From assembly GCA_900541875.1 (NCBI GenBank), contig UQLF01000015.1, positions 1 to 46,793 of the forward strand: a stretch of DNA of 46,793 bases. The letters are read 5' to 3'. The translations under genes were made by a program, and so were the position numbers. Source of the stretch: an uncultured Collinsella sp. (GTDB lineage: Bacteria; Actinomycetota; Coriobacteriia; Coriobacteriales; Coriobacteriaceae). The notes below the pieces were generated by a model, which was not told the origin of the DNA, ran no database searches, and worked only from the letters and a program-made list of their open reading frames with translations. The stretch's first letter is position 1, and each line of letters starts with the position of its first letter. Positions 38,937 to 46,547 of the stretch are shown here, in pieces.

Positions 38937-39326
38937 TTAGGCAACGAGCCTGCAAGCATATTCGATGGCTGCTGCGAGGCCGCCGCTCGATCGTGGTTTA
39001 AAGACCATGTCGGCGGCGGTCTCGTTTTCGTATCCGGCGCCGCGAAGGGCGAGTGCGATGCCGGTTTCCAGGAGAAGGGGCAGGCCACGCTGGCTGGTTG
39101 CGATTGCGGCAGTCTGATTGAGCGAGCAGCTGTGCGCTTGGCATTGGATGGCAAGTTCGCCTTGCGTCGGGCAGGGGACCAGAACGGCGGCGACGCGACT
39201 TGATAGCAATGTAAATGCTGTGCGCTCATCGGACGAAAGGCATTCAGCTTCAACGACGACGAGCTTGGGCGGTGCGCTGTTTGTGCGAAGCGTGGCTCGG
39301 TACATGCGGACCGAAGAACCCGACAT
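38937..39326 (-). CDS. Hypothetical protein divergent from XRE regulator, 129 aa
   Basis: I do not recognise this family. The protein is soluble, without signal peptide, and has a strand-helix pattern: KLVVVEAECLSSDERTAFTL, RVAAVLVPCPTQGELAI, QTAAIATSQRGLPLLLETG and a C-terminal amphipathic helix. There are three to four cysteines. ATG 39326 has AGGAG at 7 bp, so the gene is real. A 24-bp perfect palindrome lies 24-47 bp upstream of the start, between this gene and the divergent 72-residue XRE protein, which suggests that it is controlled by that regulator. Together they could be a toxin-antitoxin-like or small stress module; no visible motif proves it. Confidence 0.65.
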   Translation of the reverse strand: MSGSSVRMYRATLRTNSAPPKLVVVEAECLSSDERTAFTLLSSRVAAVLVPCPTQGELAIQCQAHSCSLNQTAAIATSQRGLPLLLETGIALALRGAGYENETAADMVFKPRSSGGLAAAIEYACRLVA

Positions 39327-39349
39327 AGAAAACTCCTGTGTATTCGGGA

Positions 39350-39373
39350 AAACGTAAACTATAGTTTACGTTT
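39350..39373. promoter_or_regulatory. 24-bp perfect palindrome, divergent operator
   Basis: The sequence is AAACGTAAACTA followed by its exact complement TAGTTTACGTTT. The centre ACTATAGT contains TATAGT on both strands, so it could be the -10 box for both divergent genes. It is the likely binding site of the XRE protein encoded 30 bp away. Confidence 0.8.
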
Positions 39374-39402
39374 ATGTTCGGCTCCATTTCAAACTCGGCT
39401 GC

Positions 39403-39621
39403 ATGGACGAACGTGCGAAACAGATTCTTGGCAGGCGGGTCGAAGAGACACGCAGGGACCTTGGTATCTCCAAGGTTGATTTTTGTGTGGCGACAGGAAT
39501 CAGCCGCCCCTACCTCGACCGAATCGAAGATGGGACGGCAAATTTCACGCTCAAGGTTCTATTTAAGATCGCGCCCGCACTCGGCATGACGGTGTCAGAA
39601 CTTCTCGAGGGCATCGAATAG
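39403..39621 (+). CDS. XRE-family helix-turn-helix regulator, 72 aa
   Basis: This 72-residue protein is a single helix-turn-helix domain of the Cro/C1 (XRE) type. The motif covers most of the chain: LGISKVDFCVATGISRPYLDRIEDGTANFTLKVLFKIAPAL, followed by GMTVSELLEG. It has no ligand-binding domain, so it acts as a simple DNA-binding dimer. The ATG at 39403 has no clear Shine-Dalgarno site. The 24-bp palindrome upstream, shared with the divergent 129-residue gene, is its probable operator and suggests autoregulation. Size and style match antitoxins and R-M controller proteins, but no restriction gene is adjacent. Confidence 0.82.
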   Translation: MDERAKQILGRRVEETRRDLGISKVDFCVATGISRPYLDRIEDGTANFTLKVLFKIAPALGMTVSELLEGIE

Positions 39622-39656
39622 GGCGTTCCCCCGCTGTATTTGACGCTCTTTGGGCG

Positions 39657-39900
39657 GGTCCCCCTGGTTGCGATGTGCAAAATCGCGAGTATTCAGCACC
39701 AGTTCGGCCGTAGATGGTAGCCCGAGCGGCTGGCTTTACCTTTTTGGCAGTAGTTAATCCACATACTAAATAAAAATGAGGAATAAATATTTACTAGCCG
39801 GAACCTTCGTCCTAAAAGTTCGTCTAACAATCGGCCGATTCTATGCTTCCGGCGGAAAAATTGCAGAATACTCCGATTTTTGCACGGCCCGAGGGGGACC
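39657..39900. repeat. MITE-like element with about 40-bp inverted ends
   Basis: The left arm (39657-39697) reads GGTCCCCCTGG...TGTGCAAAA.TCG.GAGTATTCAGC. The right arm (39863-39900) is its inverted relative, GCAGAATACTCCGATTTTTG..GGGGGACC. The arms differ at several positions and by small indels. The roughly 165-bp interior is AT-rich and has no supported gene. It occupies the whole gap between the XRE gene and asparaginase, which converge on it. Confidence 0.7.
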
Positions 39901-39942
39901 ACCTGTCGTTTAAGGTTGCGATAAGTGGAGCTGCCTTAGAGA

Positions 39943-40956
39943 TTACGCCATCGGGATACGGTCGTGGTTGACTTGGCTGTAGAACAGGCGCTGAATCTCT
40001 GCCGCATCGCGTGACTGGCCGAGCGCCCACATGGTCTTGGCCACGAGCGTCTCGGTGGTCATGTCGTCGCCGCGCAAAATACCCGGATGATCGGCGTAAG
40101 CACGGCCGACCTCATAAACGCCCAGATCGAGGCCCTCTTCGGGGACCTGCGTGGTCATAACGACGGTGCGACCCGAATCGACCCAGCGGAAAATTGCCTC
40201 TTGGAACGAATCGCCGGACTCGCCAAACTCGGGAATACCGCCAATGCCAAAGGTCTCAAGGATTACAGCATCGTAGCTATCGGCAAGGGCGTCGAGGATG
40301 CCCGGGTTTACGCCGGGCGTAAGCTTGAGTACAAATACGCGCGGGTCGATGCTGTCGTAGAAACGCACCGGGTTTTCGCCCTGATGCGTGCCGTGAAGCC
40401 CGTTGCGCACGATGCGGTCATTGCGGATGTAGGCAATGGGCGGATAGTTGACGCTAATGAACGCGTTAAAGCTCATGGTGCGCTGTTTGCGGGCGCGCGT
40501 GCCGGCAATGGCGACGCCGCCAAACACGATCGAGACGTCGTGCGAATGCTCGTCGAGCGCATAGAGCAGGCTCTGGTACAGGTTGAGCTTGGCGTCGGTA
40601 AATGGGTTGCCCATGGGCTTTTGCGAGCCGGTGAGCACGATGGGCTTGGGGCTGTCCTGAATCAGGTAGGAAAGCGCTGCTGCGGTGTAGCTCATGGTGT
40701 CGGTGCCGTGCAGAATCACGAAGCCGTCGTGGTCGGCATAACCCTCGACGATGACGTCGCGGATACGCATCCAGTCGCTCGGGCGCATATTAGTGCTGTC
40801 GATGTTCATGGGCTGCACGACGTCGAGCTCGCAGAGGCCCGAGATCTCGGGGACGCTCTGGGCGAGCTCCTCACCGGTCAGGGCGGGGGAGAGGCCGTTG
40901 CCGTCCTCGGTCGATGCGATGGTGCCGCCCGTGGCGATGAGAAGGATGCGCTTCAT
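39943..40956 (-). CDS. Type I L-asparaginase
   Basis: This 337-residue enzyme hydrolyses asparagine to aspartate and ammonia. The start MKRILLIATGGTIAST places the nucleophilic threonine (Thr12) in the TGGTIA motif, and FVILHGTDTMSYTAAAL holds the second motif with Thr85 and Asp86. Further marks are LTGSQKPMGNPFTDAKLNL and NPGILDALADSYDAVILETFGIGG. No signal peptide precedes the first strand, so it is the cytoplasmic type I (AnsA-like). I chose ATG 40956 over ATG 41028; a GGAAT stretch lies upstream. It is a single gene, minus strand, ending beside the MITE-like element. Confidence 0.93.
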   Translation of the reverse strand: MKRILLIATGGTIASTEDGNGLSPALTGEELAQSVPEISGLCELDVVQPMNIDSTNMRPSDWMRIRDVIVEGYADHDGFVILHGTDTMSYTAAALSYLIQDSPKPIVLTGSQKPMGNPFTDAKLNLYQSLLYALDEHSHDVSIVFGGVAIAGTRARKQRTMSFNAFISVNYPPIAYIRNDRIVRNGLHGTHQGENPVRFYDSIDPRVFVLKLTPGVNPGILDALADSYDAVILETFGIGGIPEFGESGDSFQEAIFRWVDSGRTVVMTTQVPEEGLDLGVYEVGRAYADHPGILRGDDMTTETLVAKTMWALGQSRDAAEIQRLFYSQVNHDRIPMA

Positions 40957-41224
40957 GCTGGTATTCCTATCGTATTTGCCGCCGCAGAGGCGGAGTCGTT
41001 CGGCAGTATTGTGGCACAGGGCGTCCAATGTTCAAACGTATTACATCATCTGTAACGTTTGAAAACACTTCAATTGCCGTCAAATAGGGGCCCAGGTCGT
41101 GCGTTTGCCGTGCGCTGATGGCTGCGAGGGGCAAGAAACCCGATATAACGTGTACACTATGGAGGTTATTTTCGTTCATTCACGCGGGTGGGCACCGGCT
41201 CCCCGCCAACAAGAGGGGGAAACC

Positions 41225-42823
41225 ATGGATCAAAAGGCTTCCGCAAAGGTCCTCGTACTCGACTTTGGTGCGCAGTACGGTCAGCTCATTGCCCGTCGCG
41301 TCCGCGACCTCAACGTGTATTCCGAGATTGTCCCCTGCGACATCTCGGCCGATGAGATTCGCGAGATGAACGCCTCTGCGCTCATCCTTTCCGGCGGTCC
41401 GGCTTCCGTGTACGCCGAGGACGCTCCGTCCATCGACCCCGCCATCTTTGACCTGGGCCTTCCCGTCCTGGGCTTCTGCTACGGCCATCAGATCACGGCC
41501 GTGACGCTCGGCGGCAAGGTCGGTCACTCCGAGGTGGGCGAGTACGGCCGTGCCACTATTACGCGTACTGCCGGCGCCAAGCTCTTTAACTCCACGCCCA
41601 TGGAGCAAACCGTGTGGATGAGCCACCGCGACGCCGTGTCCGAGGTGCCCGAGGGCTTTACCGTTACCGCCAGCACCGACGTGTGCCCGGTTGCCGCCAT
41701 GGAGTGCCCCGAGCGCAAGATCTTCACCACGCAGTTCCACCCCGAGGTCAAGCACTCCGAGTACGGTCAGCAGCTGTTGAGCAATTTCCTGTTTGAGATC
41801 TGCGGCCTGGAGCCCAACTGGAGCATGGACAACCTGGTCGAGACCATGACGGCCGAGTTCCGCGAGAAGGTCGGCAACGACCGCGTGATTCTGGCCCTGT
41901 CTGGTGGCGTCGACTCCTCCGTCGTGGCCGCGCTGGGCGCCCGCGCCGTGGGCAAGCAGATGACCTGCGTGTTCATCAACCACGGCCTGCTGCGCAAGGG
42001 CGAGCCCGAGCAGGTGGAGGAGGTCTTCACCAAGCAGTTTGACGTCGACTTTATCCACGTCCACGCCGAGGACCGTTATGCCGAGCTTTTGGCCGGCGTG
42101 ACCGAGCCCGAGGAGAAGCGCCGCATCATCGGTACGCAGTTCTGGAAAGAGTTCTTCGCCGTGGCGCAGCAGCTCGAGACCGACGGCAAGCCGGTCAAGT
42201 ACCTGGCTCAGGGCACTATCTACCCCGACATCATCGAGTCCGGCGCTCGCAAGACGGGCGGCAAGACGGCCACCATCAAGAGCCATCACAACCTGATCCC
42301 GTTCCCCGAGGGCGTGCACTTCGACCTTATCGAGCCGCTCGACCACTTCTTTAAGGACGAGGTCCGCGCGCTTGGCCTGGCACTGGGCCTGCCGGCTCAC
42401 ATCGTGTTCCGTCAGCCTTTCCCGGGCCCGGGTCTGGCCATCCGCGTCATCGGTGCGGTCGACAAGGAGAAGCTCGAGATCCTCAAGAACGCCGACGCCA
42501 TCGTGCGCGAGGAGCTCGACGCCTACAACCAGCGCCTGTTTGAGCAGACCGGCGAGCGCAACTCCGAGCACAGCTGCTGGCAGTACTTTGCGGTCCTGCC
42601 CGACATCAAGTCCGTCGGCGTTATGGGCGACGAGCGCACCTATCAGCGCCCGATCATCCTGCGTGCCGTCGAGTCCAGCGATGCCATGACCGCCGACTGG
42701 GCCAAGCTGCCCTACGACGTGCTGGCCCGCATCTCCGGCCGCATCGTTGCCGAGGTCCCGGGTGCCAACCGCGTGTGCTATGACATTACGTCCAAGCCGC
42801 CCGCGACGATCGAGTGGGAGTAG
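41225..42823 (+). CDS. guaA: GMP synthase (glutamine-hydrolysing)
   Basis: GuaA makes GMP from XMP, ATP and glutamine. The 532-residue protein has the class I amidotransferase domain first (VLVLDFGAQYGQLIARRVR, nucleophile Cys85 in VLGFCYGHQ, FHPEV), then the ATP-pyrophosphatase domain with the PP-loop LSGGVDSSV (about residues 225-233), RQPFPGPGLAIRVIG and the conserved end PPATIEWE. ATG 41225 follows AGAGGGGGAAACC. The 3' end of guaA is a well-known integration site of genomic islands; here it is followed by GGGAGTAA repeats and, 1.4 kb on, a tyrosine integrase. Confidence 0.97.
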   Translation: MDQKASAKVLVLDFGAQYGQLIARRVRDLNVYSEIVPCDISADEIREMNASALILSGGPASVYAEDAPSIDPAIFDLGLPVLGFCYGHQITAVTLGGKVGHSEVGEYGRATITRTAGAKLFNSTPMEQTVWMSHRDAVSEVPEGFTVTASTDVCPVAAMECPERKIFTTQFHPEVKHSEYGQQLLSNFLFEICGLEPNWSMDNLVETMTAEFREKVGNDRVILALSGGVDSSVVAALGARAVGKQMTCVFINHGLLRKGEPEQVEEVFTKQFDVDFIHVHAEDRYAELLAGVTEPEEKRRIIGTQFWKEFFAVAQQLETDGKPVKYLAQGTIYPDIIESGARKTGGKTATIKSHHNLIPFPEGVHFDLIEPLDHFFKDEVRALGLALGLPAHIVFRQPFPGPGLAIRVIGAVDKEKLEILKNADAIVREELDAYNQRLFEQTGERNSEHSCWQYFAVLPDIKSVGVMGDERTYQRPIILRAVESSDAMTADWAKLPYDVLARISGRIVAEVPGANRVCYDITSKPPATIEWE

Positions 42824-42918
42824 GCCGATAGGGTTCTGACCTGCATTTTTGAGTGCCGCGCTGTGCCGCTGAGTTTCGTTTCGTACGACAGTCATGGCAA
42901 AGCCACCGGCGACGGCGG

Positions 42919-43353
42919 TGAGTAAATACGATAATCTAGCCTCCGCTCCCATGTTGGAACGGAGGCTTTTTCTTTGCCTATTTACTCCCTTTCACCTGCG
43001 ATTTCGCCATTTACTCCCCGTATTTCAAGACGGCAAAGCACTGGGCGGTATTCGGAGGAATGGGAGTAAGGATTCATCCCAAATGAGTAGACGCGCGGTT
43101 TTTGTCCCCGAGGACGAAACGAGGCCGTTTCGGGGCCCGTGAAACTCAAATCGAACTCAATAGGCTTTTCGGCGGTCTCCGCACGGCGTTTCCCCAGGTC
43201 GTTAATGGGGAGTAAAGAATCTCACCGTCTCAAGGAAAACGGGAGTAATCAGGGGAAATGCCGCGGCGTGCTGTCGCGTGCCGTCATATAAGCCACCGCG
43301 TCATTTACTCCCCAGGAGCGCCGAAAATGCCTTGACATGCAATGGGGAGTAAA
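42919..43353. repeat. Array of eight GGGAGTAA(A)-type motifs
   Basis: The motif occurs at 42919-42927 (weak, GTGAGTAAA), 43063-43070, 43207-43216, 43241-43248 and 43344-43353 on the plus strand and at 42982-42990, 43011-43020 and 43304-43313 on the minus strand. The full form is TGGGGAGTAAA. It resembles the end of guaA (GAGTGGGAGTAG, 42812-42823). The 617-bp stretch 42824-43440 contains no supported gene. Confidence 0.75.
42939..42974 (+). terminator. guaA-side terminator
   Basis: AGCCTCCGCTCC pairs with GGAACGGAGGCT with one mismatch and is followed by TTTTCTTT. It lies 115 bp after the guaA stop. Confidence 0.85.
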
Positions 43354-43440
43354 AACTCAGCAGACGCAGGAGCGGGCGGAGCTCACCGCCTAGCCTGGCG
43401 TCCTGATTCGGTTGCGCTGGTTGCGAAATGCGGGGAGCCG

Positions 43441-43854
43441 CTACAGCGAGGCTTTCCAGCCCTCGTATTCGTCGGCGTCGATTTCGCCGTTCTCGAGCTG
43501 CGCGCGCTTCTCGGCCCACAGCTCGATCGCCATCGCGGCTTTGGGAGCGTGCGGCGCCTTGGGGTTCAGGGAGAGGCCCGAGCCGTCGGCTGCGGGAACG
43601 ATGCCGAAGGAGTCCTCGAGCCGCACGAGCAGCGACATGAGGTCGTCCGCGGTCTCGACGCCGTAATCCTTGAGGGCGTTGACGGAAACGCCGAGCGCGG
43701 CGGAGATGGACTCGAGCAGCTCGGGCTTGACGGCGCGGATGCCGCTCTCGTAATGGCGCACGGCCCCCTCGGTCAGGCCGACGGCCTCGGCCAGCTGCGC
43801 CTGCGTCATGCCGCGCGACTTGCGGTAACGCCTTATGTTCTCGCCTACGGACAT
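43441..43854 (-). CDS. XRE-family repressor of the integrative element
   Basis: This 137-residue protein has an N-terminal Cro/C1 helix-turn-helix (MSVGENIRRYRKSRGMTQAQ, LAEAVGLTEGAVRHYESG) and a helical, acidic C-terminal part (MAIELWAEKRAQLENGEIDA) that could mediate dimerisation. I chose ATG 43854, with AGGAGG at a proper distance; the longer frame up to 43914 covers the operator region. It is divergent from the excisionase-like gene, and three GTAC-rich operator-like sites lie between. This is the usual layout of an immunity repressor controlling excision of an island or phage. It has no protease or peptidase domain for SOS cleavage. Confidence 0.85.
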   Translation of the reverse strand: MSVGENIRRYRKSRGMTQAQLAEAVGLTEGAVRHYESGIRAVKPELLESISAALGVSVNALKDYGVETADDLMSLLVRLEDSFGIVPAADGSGLSLNPKAPHAPKAAMAIELWAEKRAQLENGEIDADEYEGWKASL

Positions 43855-43894
43855 GCGCCCTCCTCCTGGAAATACGTACCAGCACATCTTATCA

Positions 43895-43977
43895 GCGTAC
43901 GCAAATGTACGCAATTCTATTGACAGTACAGATATGTACGTTTACTCTGAATCTGTAAACCGTACGTATCCGTACGC
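43895..43977. promoter_or_regulatory. Three GTAC-based operator sites
   Basis: Sites are GCGTACGCAAATGTACGC (43895-43912), AGTACAGATATGTACGT (43925-43941) and ACCGTACGTATCCGTACGC (43959-43977); each has two GTAC half-sites 10-11 bp apart. A further TACGTAC lies at 43873-43879. They cover the divergent repressor and excisionase promoters. Confidence 0.7.
43920..43948 (+). promoter_or_regulatory. Predicted promoter of the excisionase-integrase operon
   Basis: TTGACA (43920-43925) and TACTCT (43943-43948) are spaced by 17 bp. Operator site 2 overlaps the -35 box and spacer, so a bound repressor would block the promoter. Confidence 0.65.
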
Positions 43978-43994
43978 TATTGATGGGAGGAACC

Positions 43995-44198
43995 ATGGAC
44001 GAGAAGGTGGCGAAGACGCCGAGGCCGCACATGCTGGACGCCGACGAGGTCGCGGAGCTGCTGAGGATCAAGAAAGGCAGCGCCTACGAGGTAATCAGGA
44101 AGATAAACGCCGAGCAGGAGGCGCGCGGGCGCGTGGTGATCCGCGGGCGCGTCCGAAGCGACGTCTTCGACTCCCTGTACTTCCCGGAGGTGGACTGA
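43995..44198 (+). CDS. Excisionase-like helix-turn-helix protein
   Basis: This 67-residue protein is probably the excisionase (recombination directionality factor) of the integrative element. The core MLDADEVAELLRIKKGSAYE followed by VIRKINAEQEARGRVVIRGR has the pattern of excisionase-type winged helix-turn-helix domains that recognise repeated DNA sites. I chose ATG 43995, preceded by GGGAGGAACC; two ATGs just upstream lack a proper site. The stop is one base before the integrase start, so the genes are coupled, as expected for xis-int. It could alternatively be a small regulator. Confidence 0.78.
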   Translation: MDEKVAKTPRPHMLDADEVAELLRIKKGSAYEVIRKINAEQEARGRVVIRGRVRSDVFDSLYFPEVD

Positions 44199-44199
44199 C

Positions 44200-45270
44200 A
44201 TGCCCGTGTACAAGGATGGCAACAACGGCACGTTCTACGTGCAGTGCTACTACCGCGACGCCCGCGGCTCGAAGCGCCACAAGACGAAGCGCGGCTTCTC
44301 CTCCGAGGTGGAGGCCGCCGTGTGGGAAGGCCAGTTCAAGAGCCTGAACGGCGGGGCCATGGACATGACGTTCTCCGAGTTCGTCGAGGTGTACGCCTCC
44401 GAGGTGAAGCCGCGCATACGCGAGCACACCTGGATCACCAAGGAGTACATCATCAACGACAAGCTCGTGCCGTTCTTCGGGGACATGCGCATGTGCGACG
44501 TGAGGCCGATCGACGTCATCAGGTGGCAAAACGAGCTCACCGAGCACCGGGACGCCGACGGGAAGCCCTGGGCGCCGACGTACCTGCGCACGGTGAACAA
44601 CCAGCTCAACGCCATCTTCAACCACGCCGAGCGCTACTACGGCCTCACCGACAACCCGGTGCGCAGGGTCGACAAGATAGGGTCGAAGAAGGGCGGCGAG
44701 ATGCAGTTCTGGACCAAGGACGAGTACCTGAGGTTCAGCGAGGCCATCATGGACAAGCCTCTCTCGTTCCACGCCTTCGAGCTGCTCTACTGGACGGGCA
44801 TCCGCTGCGGCGAGCTCCTGGCGCTCACGCCGTCCGACTTCATGCTGGAGAGCTCGCGGCTGCGCATCAACAAGTCGTACCAGAGCCTCCACGGCATGGA
44901 CACCGTGACCGACCCCAAGACGCCCAAGTCGGTGCGCACGATCGTCATGCCCGCCTTCCTGCGCGACGAGATGGCGGACTTCATCGAGATGCGCGACGAC
45001 GTCGCCCCCGACGAGCGCCTGTTCGCCGTGACCAAGCACTTCCTGGCCCATGAGATGGAGCGCGGGTGCAAGGCGTCTGGCGTGAAGCGCATCCGCATAC
45101 ACGACATACGCCACAGCCATGTGAGCCTGCTGATCGAGATGGGGTTCTCCGCGCTTGCCATCGCCGAGCGCATGGGCCACGAGGCGGTTGACATCACCTA
45201 CCGCTACGCGCACCTGTTCCCCACGAAGCAGGACGAGATGGCCGCCGCGCTCGACGGGGCGAGGGGGTAA
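44200..45270 (+). CDS. int: Tyrosine recombinase/integrase
   Basis: This 356-residue protein is a tyrosine integrase of the Tn916/phage type. The N-terminal arm-binding domain (YVQCYYRDARGSKRHKTKRG) is followed by a SAM-like core-binding domain (about 55-165) and the catalytic domain with Arg in WTGIRCGELLAL, HDIRHSH and GHEAVDITYRYAH, the last Tyr being the nucleophile. All R-H-R-H-Y positions are present, so it is likely active. It starts one base after the excisionase-like gene. Use of AGG for arginine is more frequent than in the neighbouring core genes, which suggests foreign origin. The target site is unproven; guaA lies 1.4 kb upstream. Confidence 0.93.
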   Translation: MPVYKDGNNGTFYVQCYYRDARGSKRHKTKRGFSSEVEAAVWEGQFKSLNGGAMDMTFSEFVEVYASEVKPRIREHTWITKEYIINDKLVPFFGDMRMCDVRPIDVIRWQNELTEHRDADGKPWAPTYLRTVNNQLNAIFNHAERYYGLTDNPVRRVDKIGSKKGGEMQFWTKDEYLRFSEAIMDKPLSFHAFELLYWTGIRCGELLALTPSDFMLESSRLRINKSYQSLHGMDTVTDPKTPKSVRTIVMPAFLRDEMADFIEMRDDVAPDERLFAVTKHFLAHEMERGCKASGVKRIRIHDIRHSHVSLLIEMGFSALAIAERMGHEAVDITYRYAHLFPTKQDEMAAALDGARG

Positions 45271-45275
45271 GAAGG

Positions 45276-45701
45276 ATGCCGTGCGAGAACAGCGCCCGCA
45301 AGCGCAGCAAGACGATGGCGTTCCGCTGTACGCCCGAGGAGCACAAGCTCATATGCGAGATGGCAGCTTGGAGCGGCATGAGCAGGCAGGACTACATCAT
45401 CGCCAAGCTGACCGATACCAAGGTCGAGGTGAAGCCCTCTGTGAGCGTTCAGAAGGCGCTGAAGGACACGATGACGGAGTTGGCCAAGGAGGTCCGGCTG
45501 GCGGCCTCCTACGGCGAGCTGAGCGAGTCCCTGCAGCAGAGGATCGAGCTCGTGATGAGGTTCTTCCTGGCGCTCGGCGAGGGGGTTGAGGCACCAGTGA
45601 CGGAAGCGCCACCGCAAACCTCGCATTTGGAAGAGCCGACAACATCCGTCATGGATGCGGGCTCCGACACCGCGAGCATCTTCGAGATGGGGCGCATGTA
45701 A
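45276..45701 (+). CDS. MobC-like mobilisation accessory protein
   Basis: This 141-residue protein resembles MobC-family relaxosome accessory proteins. The N-terminus is basic (ENSARKRSKTMAFRCTPEEH) and leads into a ribbon-helix-helix-like stretch (KLICEMAAWSGMSRQDYIIA KLT), as in small plasmid-mobilisation proteins. The rest is helical with a charged tail. It starts 5 bp after the integrase stop with a GAAGG site, so it belongs to the same operon. No relaxase gene is visible in the window; if the island is mobilisable, the relaxase would be outside. It could also be a simple RHH regulator. Confidence 0.6.
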   Translation: MPCENSARKRSKTMAFRCTPEEHKLICEMAAWSGMSRQDYIIAKLTDTKVEVKPSVSVQKALKDTMTELAKEVRLAASYGELSESLQQRIELVMRFFLALGEGVEAPVTEAPPQTSHLEEPTTSVMDAGSDTASIFEMGRM

Positions 45702-45704
45702 GGT

Positions 45705-46484
45705 TTAACGCCAGACCTCCAACGCCTTGTCCGCAAGCCATTCGGCGCGATCGGCGATATCGCCCTCGTCCCAAGACTCCTTCTCCAGGGCGCCGGCCAT
45801 GGTCGCAAGGCCGGCGGCGCAGAGGGCAAGACCGTCCTTGTATCCCTTTCCCTGCTTCTTGGTGGGCCAATCGGCATCGCGGATGGAGGCGTTAAGGGAA
45901 TGCGTGATGATGGCGAGGTTGCCGAGCGTGAGGAGCTTCCTGTCCCTTCGCGTGGCAGCCTCATCGTCGAGGGCTCCCCATTTGTTGCGCCACTTCTTGG
46001 GCATCATGTGTTCGAGGGTGTACTGGTTGAACCCGAGCAGGGCCGTGCTGCTCATGTCTGGGCGAATGGCGCTTTCCAGCAGATAGAGAACGCCCTTGGA
46101 CTGAAGGTTGTACAGACACGATTCCTCGAACGCCCTTCGAACCTCGTCATCGCCGGGCATGTACGTCGTCGCCTCTTCGTTGGCTTCAAGAGCCTTCCTC
46201 AGCGTCTCCGCGTCCTTCACCTCGTTCAGGATCAGCGAGGTGAACAGCCTGTTGTAGTTCTTCGTGGTCGCCTGAACCAGCGTTCGGCGGACGATGTAGC
46301 TCTCAAGCAGGGCGAAGACCTCGGATTCCTCGCCCGAAGACTCCGCGTTCTTGCGAACGTAGAGCACGTACGGGATGAGCGTCGAGTTCTTGAGGCCGAA
46401 TATCAGCACGTTCAGGCGCTCGACGCCGGGAGCGGAGGGGATGTCCGCGTCGCAGTAGCCGGGGTCGAACGTGGACTCGAACAC
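45705..46484 (-). pseudogene. 3' part of a GmrSD-type restriction gene (DUF1524), 5' end lost
   Basis: This 259-residue reading frame matches the C-terminal region of GmrSD/DUF262-DUF1524 type IV restriction proteins. The HNH-type core is visible: YTLEHMMPKKWRNKWG, then DRKLLTLGNLAIITHSLNAS followed by IRDADWPTKKQG. The usual N-terminal DUF262 (ParB-like NTPase) half of some 300-400 residues is missing. Upstream of GTG 46484, an in-frame TAA appears within five codons and the sequence changes to the 3' flank of the tet gene at about 46490. It therefore looks decapitated by insertion, and is probably inactive. A new short product from GTG 46484 cannot be excluded. Confidence 0.75.
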
Positions 46485-46547
46485 CTCGTGATTTTATCAA
46501 TGATATTTCGCAATAGCCAGCAATGAACGCTTGCATTGCGCAAGACG

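Noticed and set aside
41180..42952. 590-codon minus-strand open frame
   Set aside because: It is antisense to guaA over its whole length and has no motifs; a codon-bias artefact.
42919..43353. Possible CRISPR or plasmid replication origin
   Set aside because: Motifs are only 8-11 bp, in mixed orientation and at uneven spacing, with no replication initiator gene nearby; kept only as an unexplained array.
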